From positions 248,001 through 312,000 of the forward strand of contig CAYNVQ010000003.1 of the NCBI GenBank assembly GCA_964400735.1: a stretch of DNA of 64,000 bases. Direction: 5' to 3'. A program made the translations under genes and the position numbers. Below, in pieces: positions 1-8,370 of this stretch (positions within the stretch are counted from its first letter, which is position 1; every line of letters starts with the position of its first letter). The DNA is from CAYNVQ01 sp964400735 (lineage in GTDB: Bacteria; Acidobacteriota; Aminicenantia; Aminicenantales; Aminicenantaceae). Under the pieces are notes generated by a model, which saw nothing but the letters and a program-made list of their open reading frames with translations, was not told the origin of the DNA and made no database searches.

Positions 1-1
1 C

Positions 2-565
2 CAGTTGGCCCACGAAGGCGAGGAGGTCTATCCGGAAATCATGATCCCGTTGGTCGGAACGAAAGAAGAGCTGGCCAATCAAAAAAGAATAGTGGTCCAG
101 GTGGCCGAAGAATCGATGAAGAAGCATGGCGTCAAGATTCCCTATTCTGTGGGAACAATGATCGAAATTCCCAGGGCGGCCATAACGGCCGATAAGATTG
201 CCGAAGAGGCCGAATTTTTCTCTTTCGGGACCAACGACCTCACCCAGACAACCTACGGTGTCTCCCGTGATGACGGGGCCGAGTTTATGGCGTATTATCA
301 GGCCCACGGCATTTGGCCGGATAATCCGTTCGAAACCGTGGATGTGCCGGGCGTGGGGGAATTGATGAGATGGGCCGTTGAAAAAGGACGGCGGACCAAG
401 CCAAACCTCAAAGTGGGAATCTGCGGTGTCCATGGAGGAGACCCCCGCTCTATCTATTTCTGCCACCAGATCGGATTGAATTACGTGAGCTGTTCAGCCT
501 ACCAGATTCCTATTGCCCGTCTGGCGGCTGCACAGGTTGTGATGAGGGAAAAGCTGGCAACCTAG
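2..565 (+). CDS. ppdK: Pyruvate, phosphate dikinase, C-terminal part
   Basis: This is the last ~187 residues of pyruvate phosphate dikinase; the 5' part lies outside the window. The enzyme interconverts PEP, AMP and PPi with pyruvate, ATP and Pi in the cytoplasm. Visible are the PEP-utilising TIM-barrel motifs: GTMIEIPRAA, FFSFGTNDLTQ and the catalytic-Cys segment GICGVHGGDP near the end. The family normally has Glu after the CG of that loop (GEHGG), here Val. The reading frame is open back to base 2, and the family length is ~870-900 aa, so this is window truncation rather than decay. Confidence 0.93.
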   Translation, partial: QLAHEGEEVYPEIMIPLVGTKEELANQKRIVVQVAEESMKKHGVKIPYSVGTMIEIPRAAITADKIAEEAEFFSFGTNDLTQTTYGVSRDDGAEFMAYYQAHGIWPDNPFETVDVPGVGELMRWAVEKGRRTKPNLKVGICGVHGGDPRSIYFCHQIGLNYVSCSAYQIPIARLAAAQVVMREKLAT

Positions 566-794
566 GACGAAATCAATTAGCTTGAATAGCTGCATAGAAA
601 ATGCAGAATGTCATAACGAGCCTTAAGGAAGTAATCCCATTTTCATGTTCATGGAAGCTTGTTCGATCTTGATAAATTCGTAAAATATGCTGCTTTGCGC
701 CTACCAAACCAGCTAGGCCCAAATCTAGTTCTGAGCAGAGATTGTCCTTGACTTGTGACTTATCCTGGCTAGAGAAGGGGGAGCAAGAAACGGA

Positions 795-1706
795 TTAACG
801 TTTTCCGGCAGCTTTGTGGAGGATGTTTTTCAGGATATATGCCGCCATAGCCGGATTGGCAGCCAGCCGTCTTTTGCAGTAAGCGGTGGCGTATTTCCAT
901 TTTTCGGCAAAGGGGACATACAACCGCACGAGGATGCCGTTCCGGATGAGCTGGTCCTGAAAGGCTTGTTTGGGGACTCCCATCAGCATTTGGACCTCGT
1001 ATTGGTCTTTTTTCATGTTCAGCCTCTCGATGATTTCCAGGGCTTCATTGATAACGGTTTCATCATGGGTGGCGATTTCCGGATAGTGACCCTCTTTGAA
1101 CAAAATTTCTAGCTGCTCGAGCATCTTTTTTTTCATATCGGATTTGTTCTGCAGGGCGATCTCCTTAGGTTCATTGTAAATTCCAATACAAAGGCGGATT
1201 CTAGATTTCGTTCCTTTGAGAGATTTTATATCCTCATCCGTGCGAAAGAGACGGGATTGGAGCACTGTTCCGAAAGTGGGGTAATCTTTATGTATGGCCC
1301 GGAAGATATCAAGGGTCATATCCGTAAAATTGTGATCTTCCATGTCCAGGGTGACCTTGATGCCGTACTCTGCGGCCTTGGAGACAATTCCTTCGATGAC
1401 GCTCCGGCAATTCTCTGTGCCACGATGGCTGCCCAACTGGGTGGGCTTCAGGGATACCGTGGTGTATTCCTGCTTTCCCAGAGCCTCTATGAGCCTTTCA
1501 TAAACCCCTTTTGAATATTGAACTTCCTCATCGCTGTCCAGTTCCTCCCCCAAGAGGTCAATAGTGGAGCACACCCGCCTTTCTTCCCAGAATCTGAGAG
1601 CGGTTCCAGTGGCCAGTTCGATGCTGTCTCCTGCCACATAGGGACCGGCAAAGACTTTGACCAGGGGAGTGGGGGCGAGGTTGATGATGAAATTTTTTAA
1701 TCCCAT
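795..1706 (-). CDS. Proline dehydrogenase
   Basis: A 303-residue monofunctional PRODH that oxidises proline to pyrroline-5-carboxylate with FAD. Family features seen are the beta/alpha barrel core with SLKPTQLG, VTLDMEDHNFTD, ATHDE and the C-terminal flavin/substrate motif RLYVPFAEKW...KRRLAANPA. The ATG is preceded by AAAGGA with about 8 nt spacing and by a TATAAT box on the minus strand. No P5C dehydrogenase gene lies nearby. It fits an amino-acid fermenting lifestyle with the peptidases in the window. Confidence 0.9.
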   Translation of the reverse strand: MGLKNFIINLAPTPLVKVFAGPYVAGDSIELATGTALRFWEERRVCSTIDLLGEELDSDEEVQYSKGVYERLIEALGKQEYTTVSLKPTQLGSHRGTENCRSVIEGIVSKAAEYGIKVTLDMEDHNFTDMTLDIFRAIHKDYPTFGTVLQSRLFRTDEDIKSLKGTKSRIRLCIGIYNEPKEIALQNKSDMKKKMLEQLEILFKEGHYPEIATHDETVINEALEIIERLNMKKDQYEVQMLMGVPKQAFQDQLIRNGILVRLYVPFAEKWKYATAYCKRRLAANPAMAAYILKNILHKAAGKR

Positions 1707-1757
1707 TGATAGTTCCTTTCAGATTATATGTCCTAGTAAAATATTAAGAATACAAGC

Positions 1758-1984
1758 TAACCTGTACTTTTCATAAAAAATGCCGATACCATTTTCTAAG
1801 AAAGCGATACCAGGGAAATATTCGGCATTTTTTACTCTTCAAGCAAGCCTACCCAACCTGCTCCAATCTCATGACAACGGCTTCGTTGCAGCCCGGTTAA
1901 GTTGGCTCGCGATAATTCACGACAGCTTCTTGGGCCACTTCCTTGCCGTTGCAGCAATCTCGACTCGTGAATAGTCCAGGCTAA
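1758..1984 (+). repeat. Family-1 nested palindromic element, copy A
   Basis: Non-coding element of ~227 bp. Outer ends are imperfect inverted repeats: TAACCTGTACTTTTCA at 1758-1773 against the complement of 1968-1983 (13 of 16 identical). Inside is a second inverted pair, AAAAAATGCCGA at 1775-1786 and TCGGCATTTTTT at 1822-1833. The right half (1834-1967) is a GC-richer stretch shared with copy B, including GACAGCTTCTTGGGCCACTT. No ORF of its own. It resembles a MITE. Confidence 0.75.
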
Positions 1985-2060
1985 ATTATTTTTTCGAAAA
2001 CTTCAAGGGTTGAGTAGAGATTTCTTGCAGTTGTATCCCGTCGTTTTTTTTGATATGTAT

Positions 2061-2306
2061 TAACCTTGATTATTCATATAAAATGCCGATGATATTCTCT
2101 ATTACACCAATATCAAGAATTCATCCTGATATTGTTGTAAATTTTTATGAAAAAACTTTTATCTACTTAATCGGCATTTTTACCCTTAGGGCGAGCCAAT
2201 CTCACTACAACGGCTTCGTCGCAGCCCATTCGCGGTAGTTCACTACAGCTTCTTGGGCCACTTCCTTGCCGTTGCCGTAATATTGACTCGTGAATAATCT
2301 AGGTTG
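2061..2306 (+). repeat. Family-1 nested palindromic element, copy B
   Basis: About 246 bp, in direct orientation 75 bp after copy A. Outer inverted ends are TAACCTTGATTATTCA (2061-2076) and the complement of 2291-2306 (14 of 16). The middle pair is AAAATGCCGAT (2080-2090) / ATCGGCATTTT (2170-2180). The inner hairpin is CAATATCA / TGATATTG around 2105-2132. The right half is nearly the same as in copy A. Its right end stops 5 bp before the start codon of the deacetylase gene. Confidence 0.78.
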
Positions 2307-2311
2307 TTTCA

Positions 2312-3268
2312 ATGTCTCGTTTACATAGATTTATCCGTCGTCTTAGAGGGCGAAAATTTCCCTTTCGGTTCGTCTACAGCGATGCCTACTGGATGGTCGA
2401 TCTCGGCAACCATGTGTTTCCAGCCAAGAAGTACCGCTTGATTTATGAAAGTCTTCTCAAACGAGGCGCAAAAAAAGAAAATTTCGTGGCTCCTGAACCG
2501 GTCATGGATGAGGATCTTTTACTTGTTCACTCTTCAAAATACCTGAAAAAATTGATAACGGGCCGGCTTTCTCCAGCGGAGATCATGACGTTGGAATTGC
2601 CCTATGACCTTGAAATTCTTGATTTTGCCCGGCTTATGGTCGGAGGGACGGTCAAGGCGGCAGAGCTGTCTCTGCAGGATGGTTTGGCTGTGCATATAGG
2701 GGGAGGATTTCACCATGCTTTTACCGACCACGGGGAAGGATTCTGTATCCTGAACGATGTGGCTGTCGCTTTGAAGAAGATGACAGGCATCGAGGCCATT
2801 CATAGAGGAATGGTTGTGGACTGTGATGTCCATCAGGGAAACGGGACGGCGGAAATTTTTGCTGAAGATGAAAACATTTTTACCTTTTCTCTGCACCAAA
2901 TGGATATTTATCCTGCCCGTAAAGAAGAAAGCTCGTTGGATGTGGGATTATGGTCGGGAGATGGGGATGAAAAATATTTGGCTGTGCTGAGATCCCATAT
3001 CCCCCGTCTCTACCGGGAATTTCAGCCTGATATAATATTATATTTGGCCGGGGCCGATCCCTATGAGAAAGATCAATTGGGCGGACTGAAGATCAGCATC
3101 GACGGGCTCAAAGAAAGAGACCGGATCGTCGTGGACGAAGCGCTCCGCCTCGAGATCCCGGTGGCCATTCTATTGGCCGGCGGGTATGCCTATGATGCGA
3201 TGGATACAGTGGAGGTCCATCTCAACACCATAAGGATGGCCCAAAAAGCCAAAAGAAAAATTTTCTGA
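2312..3268 (+). CDS. Histone deacetylase superfamily (AcuC/HdaH-type) deacetylase
   Basis: A 318-residue zinc-dependent deacylase of the arginase-deacetylase fold. Bacterial members deacetylate acetyl-lysine, polyamines or other acetylated small molecules; the substrate here is unknown. Seen: the FVYSDAY start of the fold (~20-26), the His-His pair of GGFHHAF at 134-135, zinc ligands in VDCDVHQGNG (Asp172, His174) and GADPY (Asp249), and the C-terminal LLAGGYAYD motif. The ATG lies 5 bp past repeat copy B with no convincing Shine-Dalgarno, so translation signals come from the repeat. No better downstream start exists before the conserved fold. Confidence 0.9.
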   Translation: MSRLHRFIRRLRGRKFPFRFVYSDAYWMVDLGNHVFPAKKYRLIYESLLKRGAKKENFVAPEPVMDEDLLLVHSSKYLKKLITGRLSPAEIMTLELPYDLEILDFARLMVGGTVKAAELSLQDGLAVHIGGGFHHAFTDHGEGFCILNDVAVALKKMTGIEAIHRGMVVDCDVHQGNGTAEIFAEDENIFTFSLHQMDIYPARKEESSLDVGLWSGDGDEKYLAVLRSHIPRLYREFQPDIILYLAGADPYEKDQLGGLKISIDGLKERDRIVVDEALRLEIPVAILLAGGYAYDAMDTVEVHLNTIRMAQKAKRKIF

Positions 3269-3276
3269 AGGACTCT

Positions 3277-3627
3277 TTAAGACCTGGTTTCACGGTCGAT
3301 CCACTCCAGATACTTCTTGCTTCCGGCAAGGATGGGAAGCGCTATGATTTCCGGCACCTCATAGGGGTGGATTTGGTGGATTTTTTCCTCAAGGCGGGAA
3401 AAATTATCTATCTTCGTTTTGATGAAGAGAAGATGTTCCGGTTCCTGGGATATCTTGTCTTGCCACCAATAAACGGATTGAGCGGCTTCCGAGAGGGTGA
3501 CACATGCGGCCAGACGATCTTCGACCACTTTTTCCGCTATGATTTGTCCGGCCTCCAGGTCAGGCACCGTGGTCATAACCAAAATATATTGATTCAATTT
3601 CATACCTCCATGATTGGACTGAACCAT
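3277..3627 (-). CDS. cutA: CutA1-like divalent cation tolerance protein
   Basis: Small trimeric ferredoxin-like-fold protein of 108-116 residues (CutA1 family), linked to metal tolerance in E. coli; its exact job is not settled. Diagnostic motifs are VMTTVPDLEAGQ, EDRLAACVT, SVYWWQDKI and HPYEVPEIIALPI near the C-terminus. Two starts are possible, at 3627 and at 3603 (MKLNQY). The second sits too close to a GGAGGT, so 3627 is kept with doubt. It is convergent with the deacetylase gene, 8 bp away. Confidence 0.9.
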   Translation of the reverse strand: MVQSNHGGMKLNQYILVMTTVPDLEAGQIIAEKVVEDRLAACVTLSEAAQSVYWWQDKISQEPEHLLFIKTKIDNFSRLEEKIHQIHPYEVPEIIALPILAGSKKYLEWIDRETRS

Positions 3628-3669
3628 TCAGGTGCAGGAATCCACCTTTGGTTATTTTGGAGTGGAAGA

Positions 3670-4899
3670 TTATTCTTGAAGAAAGACATGGGCAAAGACT
3701 TTGGCGTCTCCTACCATGTTGTCGATGACACAATACTCATTGGGCTGGTGGGCCGTCTCTTCGACCGCAGACCAGCAGGCCGCATCGAATCCGGACCTTC
3801 TGAAGAGAGCAGCCACCGTGCCTCCGCCGATACCCGTCGCCTTTCCCTCTTTTTTATAGATGGCCTTTATGGCCTTTTGAAGGGCTTGAACGACTGGGGC
3901 GCCTGGTGAAGTCGGAGGGGCAGCCGGCGCTTCCTGCACGGTTTCGATTTTGACGATGACACGGTAGTCTTTTTCGATTTTTGTCGTTATTTCCCTGATC
4001 TTCTTTTTCACCTCGTCCAGGCTGAATTTGGGAAGGATACGGGTATCCATATAAAAGATATCCTCGCCAGGAATGGTGTTGATATTGGGCACATTGGGGT
4101 CTTTTTTTGTTGGTTCAAAAGTGGAGATCGGGGGATCGAAAAGCGAATCTTTGTCCGGAAAGAGGGAGTAAAGATTGTTGAGCTCAGTAATGAGAAAAGA
4201 GGCGGCTCGGAAGCTGTTCACCCCTCTTTCAGGGGTCGAACCATGGGCCTGTACGCCCAGAGTTTTGAATTTCAACCAGAGGATACTTTTTTCGGCCACC
4301 TCTATCATGGTGCCGTCTTTGTTACCTGCATCGGGGACGATAATCAGATCCTGAGGGCGGAAAGGATTCGAGGTTTTCAGAACATAATCGATTCCTTTTT
4401 CACTTCCGGTCTCTTCGTCGGCCACCAGAGCTATACCCACATCGTAATTGGGAACGACCCCTGCCTCGTAAAAGGCCTTTAGAGCAAAGAGGGAAGCCAC
4501 CATATCCTGCTGGTTGTCTTCCACGCCACGTCCATAGATTTTCCCCTCCTCCACCCAGGCCTTATAAGGATGCCCGTTCCAAAGCTCGAGTTCTCCGGGA
4601 GGGACCACATCCATGTGAGTCATGATCCAGATAGTTTTTGCCGAGCTTTTTCCCTTATAGAGGGCCATAATATTCGGTCTATAGCCGACAGGAGCATCCA
4701 GGTCAGGGGCCTTTATGGTGTCGATGTCGCTGTATCCGTTTTGTTTCAAAAAGTTGAGCAGGTAGTCGGCCTTTTTGATTTCCCCTTCTCCACCGCTGGA
4801 AGGGGAGATAGCCGGGAAGGAACAGAGTTTGATTTGCGTATCTATCATTTCATCCCGGAATGAATCGATTTTTTTGGCGATATCGTCCATCAAGCTCAT
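3670..4899 (-). CDS. M20 family metallopeptidase (ArgE/DapE/carboxypeptidase type)
   Basis: A 409-residue di-zinc hydrolase cleaving peptides or N-acyl amino acids in the cytoplasm. Metal-site motifs in order: MTHMDVVPPGE, GRGVEDNQQDM, the catalytic Glu pair in VADEETGSE, VPDAG, and the late His of EETAHQPNEY. Between them is the dimerisation (lid) domain. The start ATG at 4899 has AAAGGAGA seven bases upstream; a longer frame to 4950 lacks such a site. No signal peptide. The specific substrate cannot be read from the sequence. Confidence 0.9.
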   Translation of the reverse strand: MSLMDDIAKKIDSFRDEMIDTQIKLCSFPAISPSSGGEGEIKKADYLLNFLKQNGYSDIDTIKAPDLDAPVGYRPNIMALYKGKSSAKTIWIMTHMDVVPPGELELWNGHPYKAWVEEGKIYGRGVEDNQQDMVASLFALKAFYEAGVVPNYDVGIALVADEETGSEKGIDYVLKTSNPFRPQDLIIVPDAGNKDGTMIEVAEKSILWLKFKTLGVQAHGSTPERGVNSFRAASFLITELNNLYSLFPDKDSLFDPPISTFEPTKKDPNVPNINTIPGEDIFYMDTRILPKFSLDEVKKKIREITTKIEKDYRVIVKIETVQEAPAAPPTSPGAPVVQALQKAIKAIYKKEGKATGIGGGTVAALFRRSGFDAACWSAVEETAHQPNEYCVIDNMVGDAKVFAHVFLQE

Positions 4900-5164
4900 T
4901 ACAGTCTCCTTTGATACGGAGATAATAACATCGCCCAAAGGAATAAGCAAGAGCTATGTACCTCTGAAAATATGCCTTTTCTGTGACGATTCAAGGGTGG
5001 ATGGTGTTGACTTTTCTCCTTTCTGGACATACATTACCTCAAAATGTCAATCTGTTCTGTTATGGCGGACAAGGCCTGAATTTTTCGAAAAATGGACTAT
5101 CTGATACAGGACAAACCTATGGTGTGATGTCTCGAATGAGAAATTCAGGCCATTGAGGAGAGAC

Positions 5165-6064
5165 GTGGATAAAAAAGGAAACCTTCCGGACTTATCGATC
5201 GTCATCATCAGTTACAACGTCATGGATTGTATCGAGGCCTGCCTCTCATCCATAGAGGAGAATCTCCCCTCATCGTCTGTCGAAACGATCGTGATCGACA
5301 ACTCCTCCACCGACGGGAGCCCGGATTTGATAAAAGAGAACTTTCCCTGGGTAAAATTGACACGTAACCGTAGAAACCTCGGTTATTCGAGGGCCAACAA
5401 CCAGGGAATAAAAGAAACGAGAGGGGAATTTATCCTTTTTCTGAATCCCGATACAATTGTCTTGCCCCAAGCCCTCAATATTCTCAGGAACGAGATGAAA
5501 ACCGATCCGAGCGTTGGAGCCGTTGGTCCCCTCCTTTTTTCAAGCGAGAATCATTTTCAGGTTTCATTCGGCAGGGAGATAAGCTTTTTTCATGAACTCC
5601 TGCAGAAGAGCCTGCTCAACCATTACTTCCGGCGAAAACTGAAGAAGATTCAGAAAAAAAGGGAAGTCGGTTGGCTGAGCGGAGCGTGTTTGCTAACGAG
5701 GAAAAGCATATTGGAAAAGACCGGCCTTTTCGATGAGGATTTTTTTCTCTATTTCGAGGATATCGACCTCTGCCGCAGGATCAGAAAAAACGGGTGGAAG
5801 TTGATCCTGCTCCCTGAGGCAAAGGTTTATCATACGGGAGGAGGAAGCGCGGCAAAGCTGAAAAAGTCCAGCCTCTACCACTACCGAAAGAGCCAACTTC
5901 TCTATTACAAGAAGCACGGTTCCTGGCTTTCGAGTTTTCTGCTCCGTGTCTATCTAAGGATTAATTTTGCCCTACTTTATGCGGCGAATTTTTTTAAAAG
6001 GAGTGAAGAAAGAGACTTCGTTTGGAGCCTTTTTCAATTATTGAAAGAAAATGAGAAAAATTAA
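5165..6064 (+). CDS. Family 2 glycosyltransferase (rhamnosyltransferase-like)
   Basis: GT-A fold glycosyltransferase that adds a sugar from a nucleotide donor to a lipid-linked glycan. Motifs: LSIVIISYN at the N-terminus, IDNSSTDGS, LGYSRANNQG, LFLNPDT (the DxD-like site), WLSGACLL and FEDIDLCRR, the set typical of WbbL-like O-antigen/rhamnan enzymes. A GTG at 5165 with GAGGAG just upstream is preferred over TTG at 5153. First gene of a four-gene polysaccharide operon; it overlaps the next gene by 14 bp. Confidence 0.9.
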   Translation: MDKKGNLPDLSIVIISYNVMDCIEACLSSIEENLPSSSVETIVIDNSSTDGSPDLIKENFPWVKLTRNRRNLGYSRANNQGIKETRGEFILFLNPDTIVLPQALNILRNEMKTDPSVGAVGPLLFSSENHFQVSFGREISFFHELLQKSLLNHYFRRKLKKIQKKREVGWLSGACLLTRKSILEKTGLFDEDFFLYFEDIDLCRRIRKNGWKLILLPEAKVYHTGGGSAAKLKKSSLYHYRKSQLLYYKKHGSWLSSFLLRVYLRINFALLYAANFFKRSEERDFVWSLFQLLKENEKN

Positions 6065-7184
6065 AGTCCTGGAAATGATCGACCAGCCTTTCTTGGGAGG
6101 AGGACAGGTAAATCTCCTTTCCCTGGCTAAAAATTTGGACAGGTCCCGGTTTAATATTTCCGTCTGCTCACGGGATGGAGGGCCCTTGGTCGAAGAGGTC
6201 AATAAATCCGGGTTGGTGCACTTCCCGGTCACGTTCCATAAAAAAATCAGCAGAAAGATTGTCCAAGATATCGTTCGACTCCAGGAAGAAAACCATTTTG
6301 ATATTCTGCATACCCATGGAGGAGTTGCCGGATTGTTCGGCAGGTGGGCTGCCCGAAAGTGTCCGCCTTCCGTTCTCATCCACACCCTGCACGGCATTCA
6401 CTACCTTCACTACCGTAATCCTTTGTGGAGATACATGTTCGTATTACTGGAGAGATATTTTGCCCGGTGGACGGATGCTCTCATTTTTGTCAGCCGTGCG
6501 GACCTGAATAAGGGGCAGGAAAAAAGGCTGGCTCCCAGAGAAAAAATATTTGTCATCGAAAATGGGATAGATTTTTCCTCTTACATCTTTAAACAAGAGA
6601 AGACTTCTGCCCACCTCGAAATCGGGATAGACGCCAGCCATCCGCTTGTGGGGACAGTGGCCCGTCTCCATAGGCAGAAGGGGCTTCCCTATCTTATCAA
6701 AGCGGCTAAAAAGATTTCTGTCCGCCTCCCGAAGCTTAAAGTGTTGATCGTCGGGGAAGGACCGGAGAGGAAAAAGCTGGAGCGATTGATAAAGAAAATG
6801 AAGCTGACAGGGATAGTCAGGTTGTTAGGAGAACGAAAAGATGCGGCGAAGATCCTGTCGTCTCTTGATATTTTTATCCTTCCTTCATTATGGGAAGGAC
6901 TTCCCTACGCCCTGATAGAGGCAGGTGCCTATGGAAAAGCGGTTGTCGCCTCGGATGTCGAAGGAATCGACGAGCTCATAAACGATGGAGAGACCGGGAT
7001 ACTGGTCGAGCCCAAGAATTCCCGTGCCCTTGCCGAATCCATCATCCGGCTTCTGGAAGAATCAGAATACCGCAGCCGGATCGGCGAGAATCTGAGAAAG
7101 TCGCTTCTGCCGCGGTACACCCTATCCAAAATGGTTCAGCAGACCCAGGAACTCTATCTCCGGTTGATAGAAAAGAAATCCTGA
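6051..7184 (+). CDS. Family 4 glycosyltransferase
   Basis: 377 residues, GT-B fold, retaining. The N-terminal glycine-rich loop (FLGGGQVNLL), TLHGIHYLHY in the acceptor half, the donor-site start GTVARLHRQKGLP, IVGEGPERKKL, and the EX7E region PSLWEGLPYALIEAGAYGKAVVASDVEGI are all present. It overlaps the GT2 gene by 14 bp, so the two are probably translationally coupled. Likely adds a hexose to the same surface glycan; the sugar is not predictable. Confidence 0.9.
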   Translation: MRKIKVLEMIDQPFLGGGQVNLLSLAKNLDRSRFNISVCSRDGGPLVEEVNKSGLVHFPVTFHKKISRKIVQDIVRLQEENHFDILHTHGGVAGLFGRWAARKCPPSVLIHTLHGIHYLHYRNPLWRYMFVLLERYFARWTDALIFVSRADLNKGQEKRLAPREKIFVIENGIDFSSYIFKQEKTSAHLEIGIDASHPLVGTVARLHRQKGLPYLIKAAKKISVRLPKLKVLIVGEGPERKKLERLIKKMKLTGIVRLLGERKDAAKILSSLDIFILPSLWEGLPYALIEAGAYGKAVVASDVEGIDELINDGETGILVEPKNSRALAESIIRLLEESEYRSRIGENLRKSLLPRYTLSKMVQQTQELYLRLIEKKS

Positions 7185-7221
7185 AGCAAGAAGTTATTTT
7201 TCGGTTTCGGGATCGGCGACA

Positions 7222-7250
7222 TTGACAATTCTCCGCCCCCTTTTTATAAT
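7222..7250 (+). promoter_or_regulatory. Consensus sigma-70 promoter inside the glycan operon
   Basis: TTGACA at 7222-7227 and TATAAT at 7245-7250 are both perfect consensus hexamers, separated by exactly 17 bp. The expected transcription start (about 7257) coincides with the ATG of the next gene at 7258. No Shine-Dalgarno is visible before that ATG, so a leaderless transcript is predicted. Confidence 0.75.
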
Positions 7251-7257
7251 CTCCCCC

Positions 7258-8370
7258 ATGGAGAAGGCTAAGGTCGCCCTGGTCCACGATTGGCTGACCG
7301 GCCGGCGTGGAGGGGAAAAAGTTCTGGAGATCTTTGCAGAGATTTTTCCTGAGGCTCCTATTTACACCTTGTTTCATTTTCCGGGCACCCAGAGCGAAGA
7401 GATAGAAAAAAGGACTATTCACACCAGCTTTCTGCAGAAGATGCCCTTTTTGAAGAGGAAATACCGTTCCTATTTATCTCTTTATCCGTTGGCCGTCGAA
7501 TTGTTCGACCTTCAGGAATATGATTTCATCATCTCCAGCTCTCACTGTGTGGCCAAAGGGGCCATTCCTAAGCCGGACGCTCTCCATATCTGCTATGTCC
7601 ACTCTCCCGTCCGCTATGCATGGAATCAATATTTTGCTTATTTCTCACCCGAAAAACTGGGTTTTTTTTCCCGTTTCATCATTCCTCCTGTGATTCATCG
7701 CCTGCGGCAATGGGATGTGACCAGTACTTCGAGGGTGGACCATTTTGTGGCCAACTCGAAAACCGTTGCCAGACGGATTTTCAGGTACTACCGGAGGGAA
7801 TCAGAAGTGATCCATCCTCCGGTCGATACTGAATTTTTTCGGCCAGGTCAGGGGGTGGGAGAATATTTTCTGATCGTTTCCGCCTTGGTTCCCTACAAAA
7901 GGATTGATCTGGCCATTGAAGCTTTCAGCCGATCAGGCTGGAAACTCAAGATTGCCGGAGATGGACCGGATTACAAAAAACTTAGAAAAATGGCGAAGGG
8001 CAATATCGAGTTTTTGGGTTTTCTTTCTCCTTCGGACCTTCTTCAAGTTTATCAAAAAGCTGAGGCTCTGCTGATGCCTGGCGAGGAGGATTTCGGCATC
8101 AATTCTTTGGAGGCCCAGTCCTGCGGCATTCCGGTGGTTGCCTATGGACGAGGTGGGGCCAAAGAGACGGTTGTCTCTGAGAAGACGGGCCTTTTTTTCT
8201 CTGAATCGAGTCCGGAGAGCCTTCAGGATGCTCTTGACAAATTTCGGTCCATCGCTTTTAATAAGGCGAAAATCAGGGACAATTCCATGAAATTCTCCCT
8301 GAAAGTGTTCAAGGAGAAAGCGACGGCTTTTTTCCGGACAAAATGGGAAGGTTTTCAGCAAAAAAAATGA
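7258..8370 (+). CDS. Family 4 glycosyltransferase (WbaZ-like)
   Basis: 370 residues. Typical GT4 marks: VALVHDWLTGRRGGEKVLE at the N-terminus, ISSSHCVAKG, YVHSPVRYAW, the donor domain start FLIVSALVPYKRIDLAIEAF, IAGDGPDYKKL, and MPGEEDFGINSLEAQSCGIPVVAYG. These are mannosyl/hexosyltransferase-like. ATG at 7258 fits the family start. It has no ribosome-binding site but a perfect promoter ends 8 bp before it. The stop overlaps the next start (ATGA). Confidence 0.9.
   Translation: MEKAKVALVHDWLTGRRGGEKVLEIFAEIFPEAPIYTLFHFPGTQSEEIEKRTIHTSFLQKMPFLKRKYRSYLSLYPLAVELFDLQEYDFIISSSHCVAKGAIPKPDALHICYVHSPVRYAWNQYFAYFSPEKLGFFSRFIIPPVIHRLRQWDVTSTSRVDHFVANSKTVARRIFRYYRRESEVIHPPVDTEFFRPGQGVGEYFLIVSALVPYKRIDLAIEAFSRSGWKLKIAGDGPDYKKLRKMAKGNIEFLGFLSPSDLLQVYQKAEALLMPGEEDFGINSLEAQSCGIPVVAYGRGGAKETVVSEKTGLFFSESSPESLQDALDKFRSIAFNKAKIRDNSMKFSLKVFKEKATAFFRTKWEGFQQKK

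Noticed and set aside
2050..2238. 62-residue ORF in copy B
   Set aside because: It lies wholly within the palindromic element and covers both of its hairpin arms.
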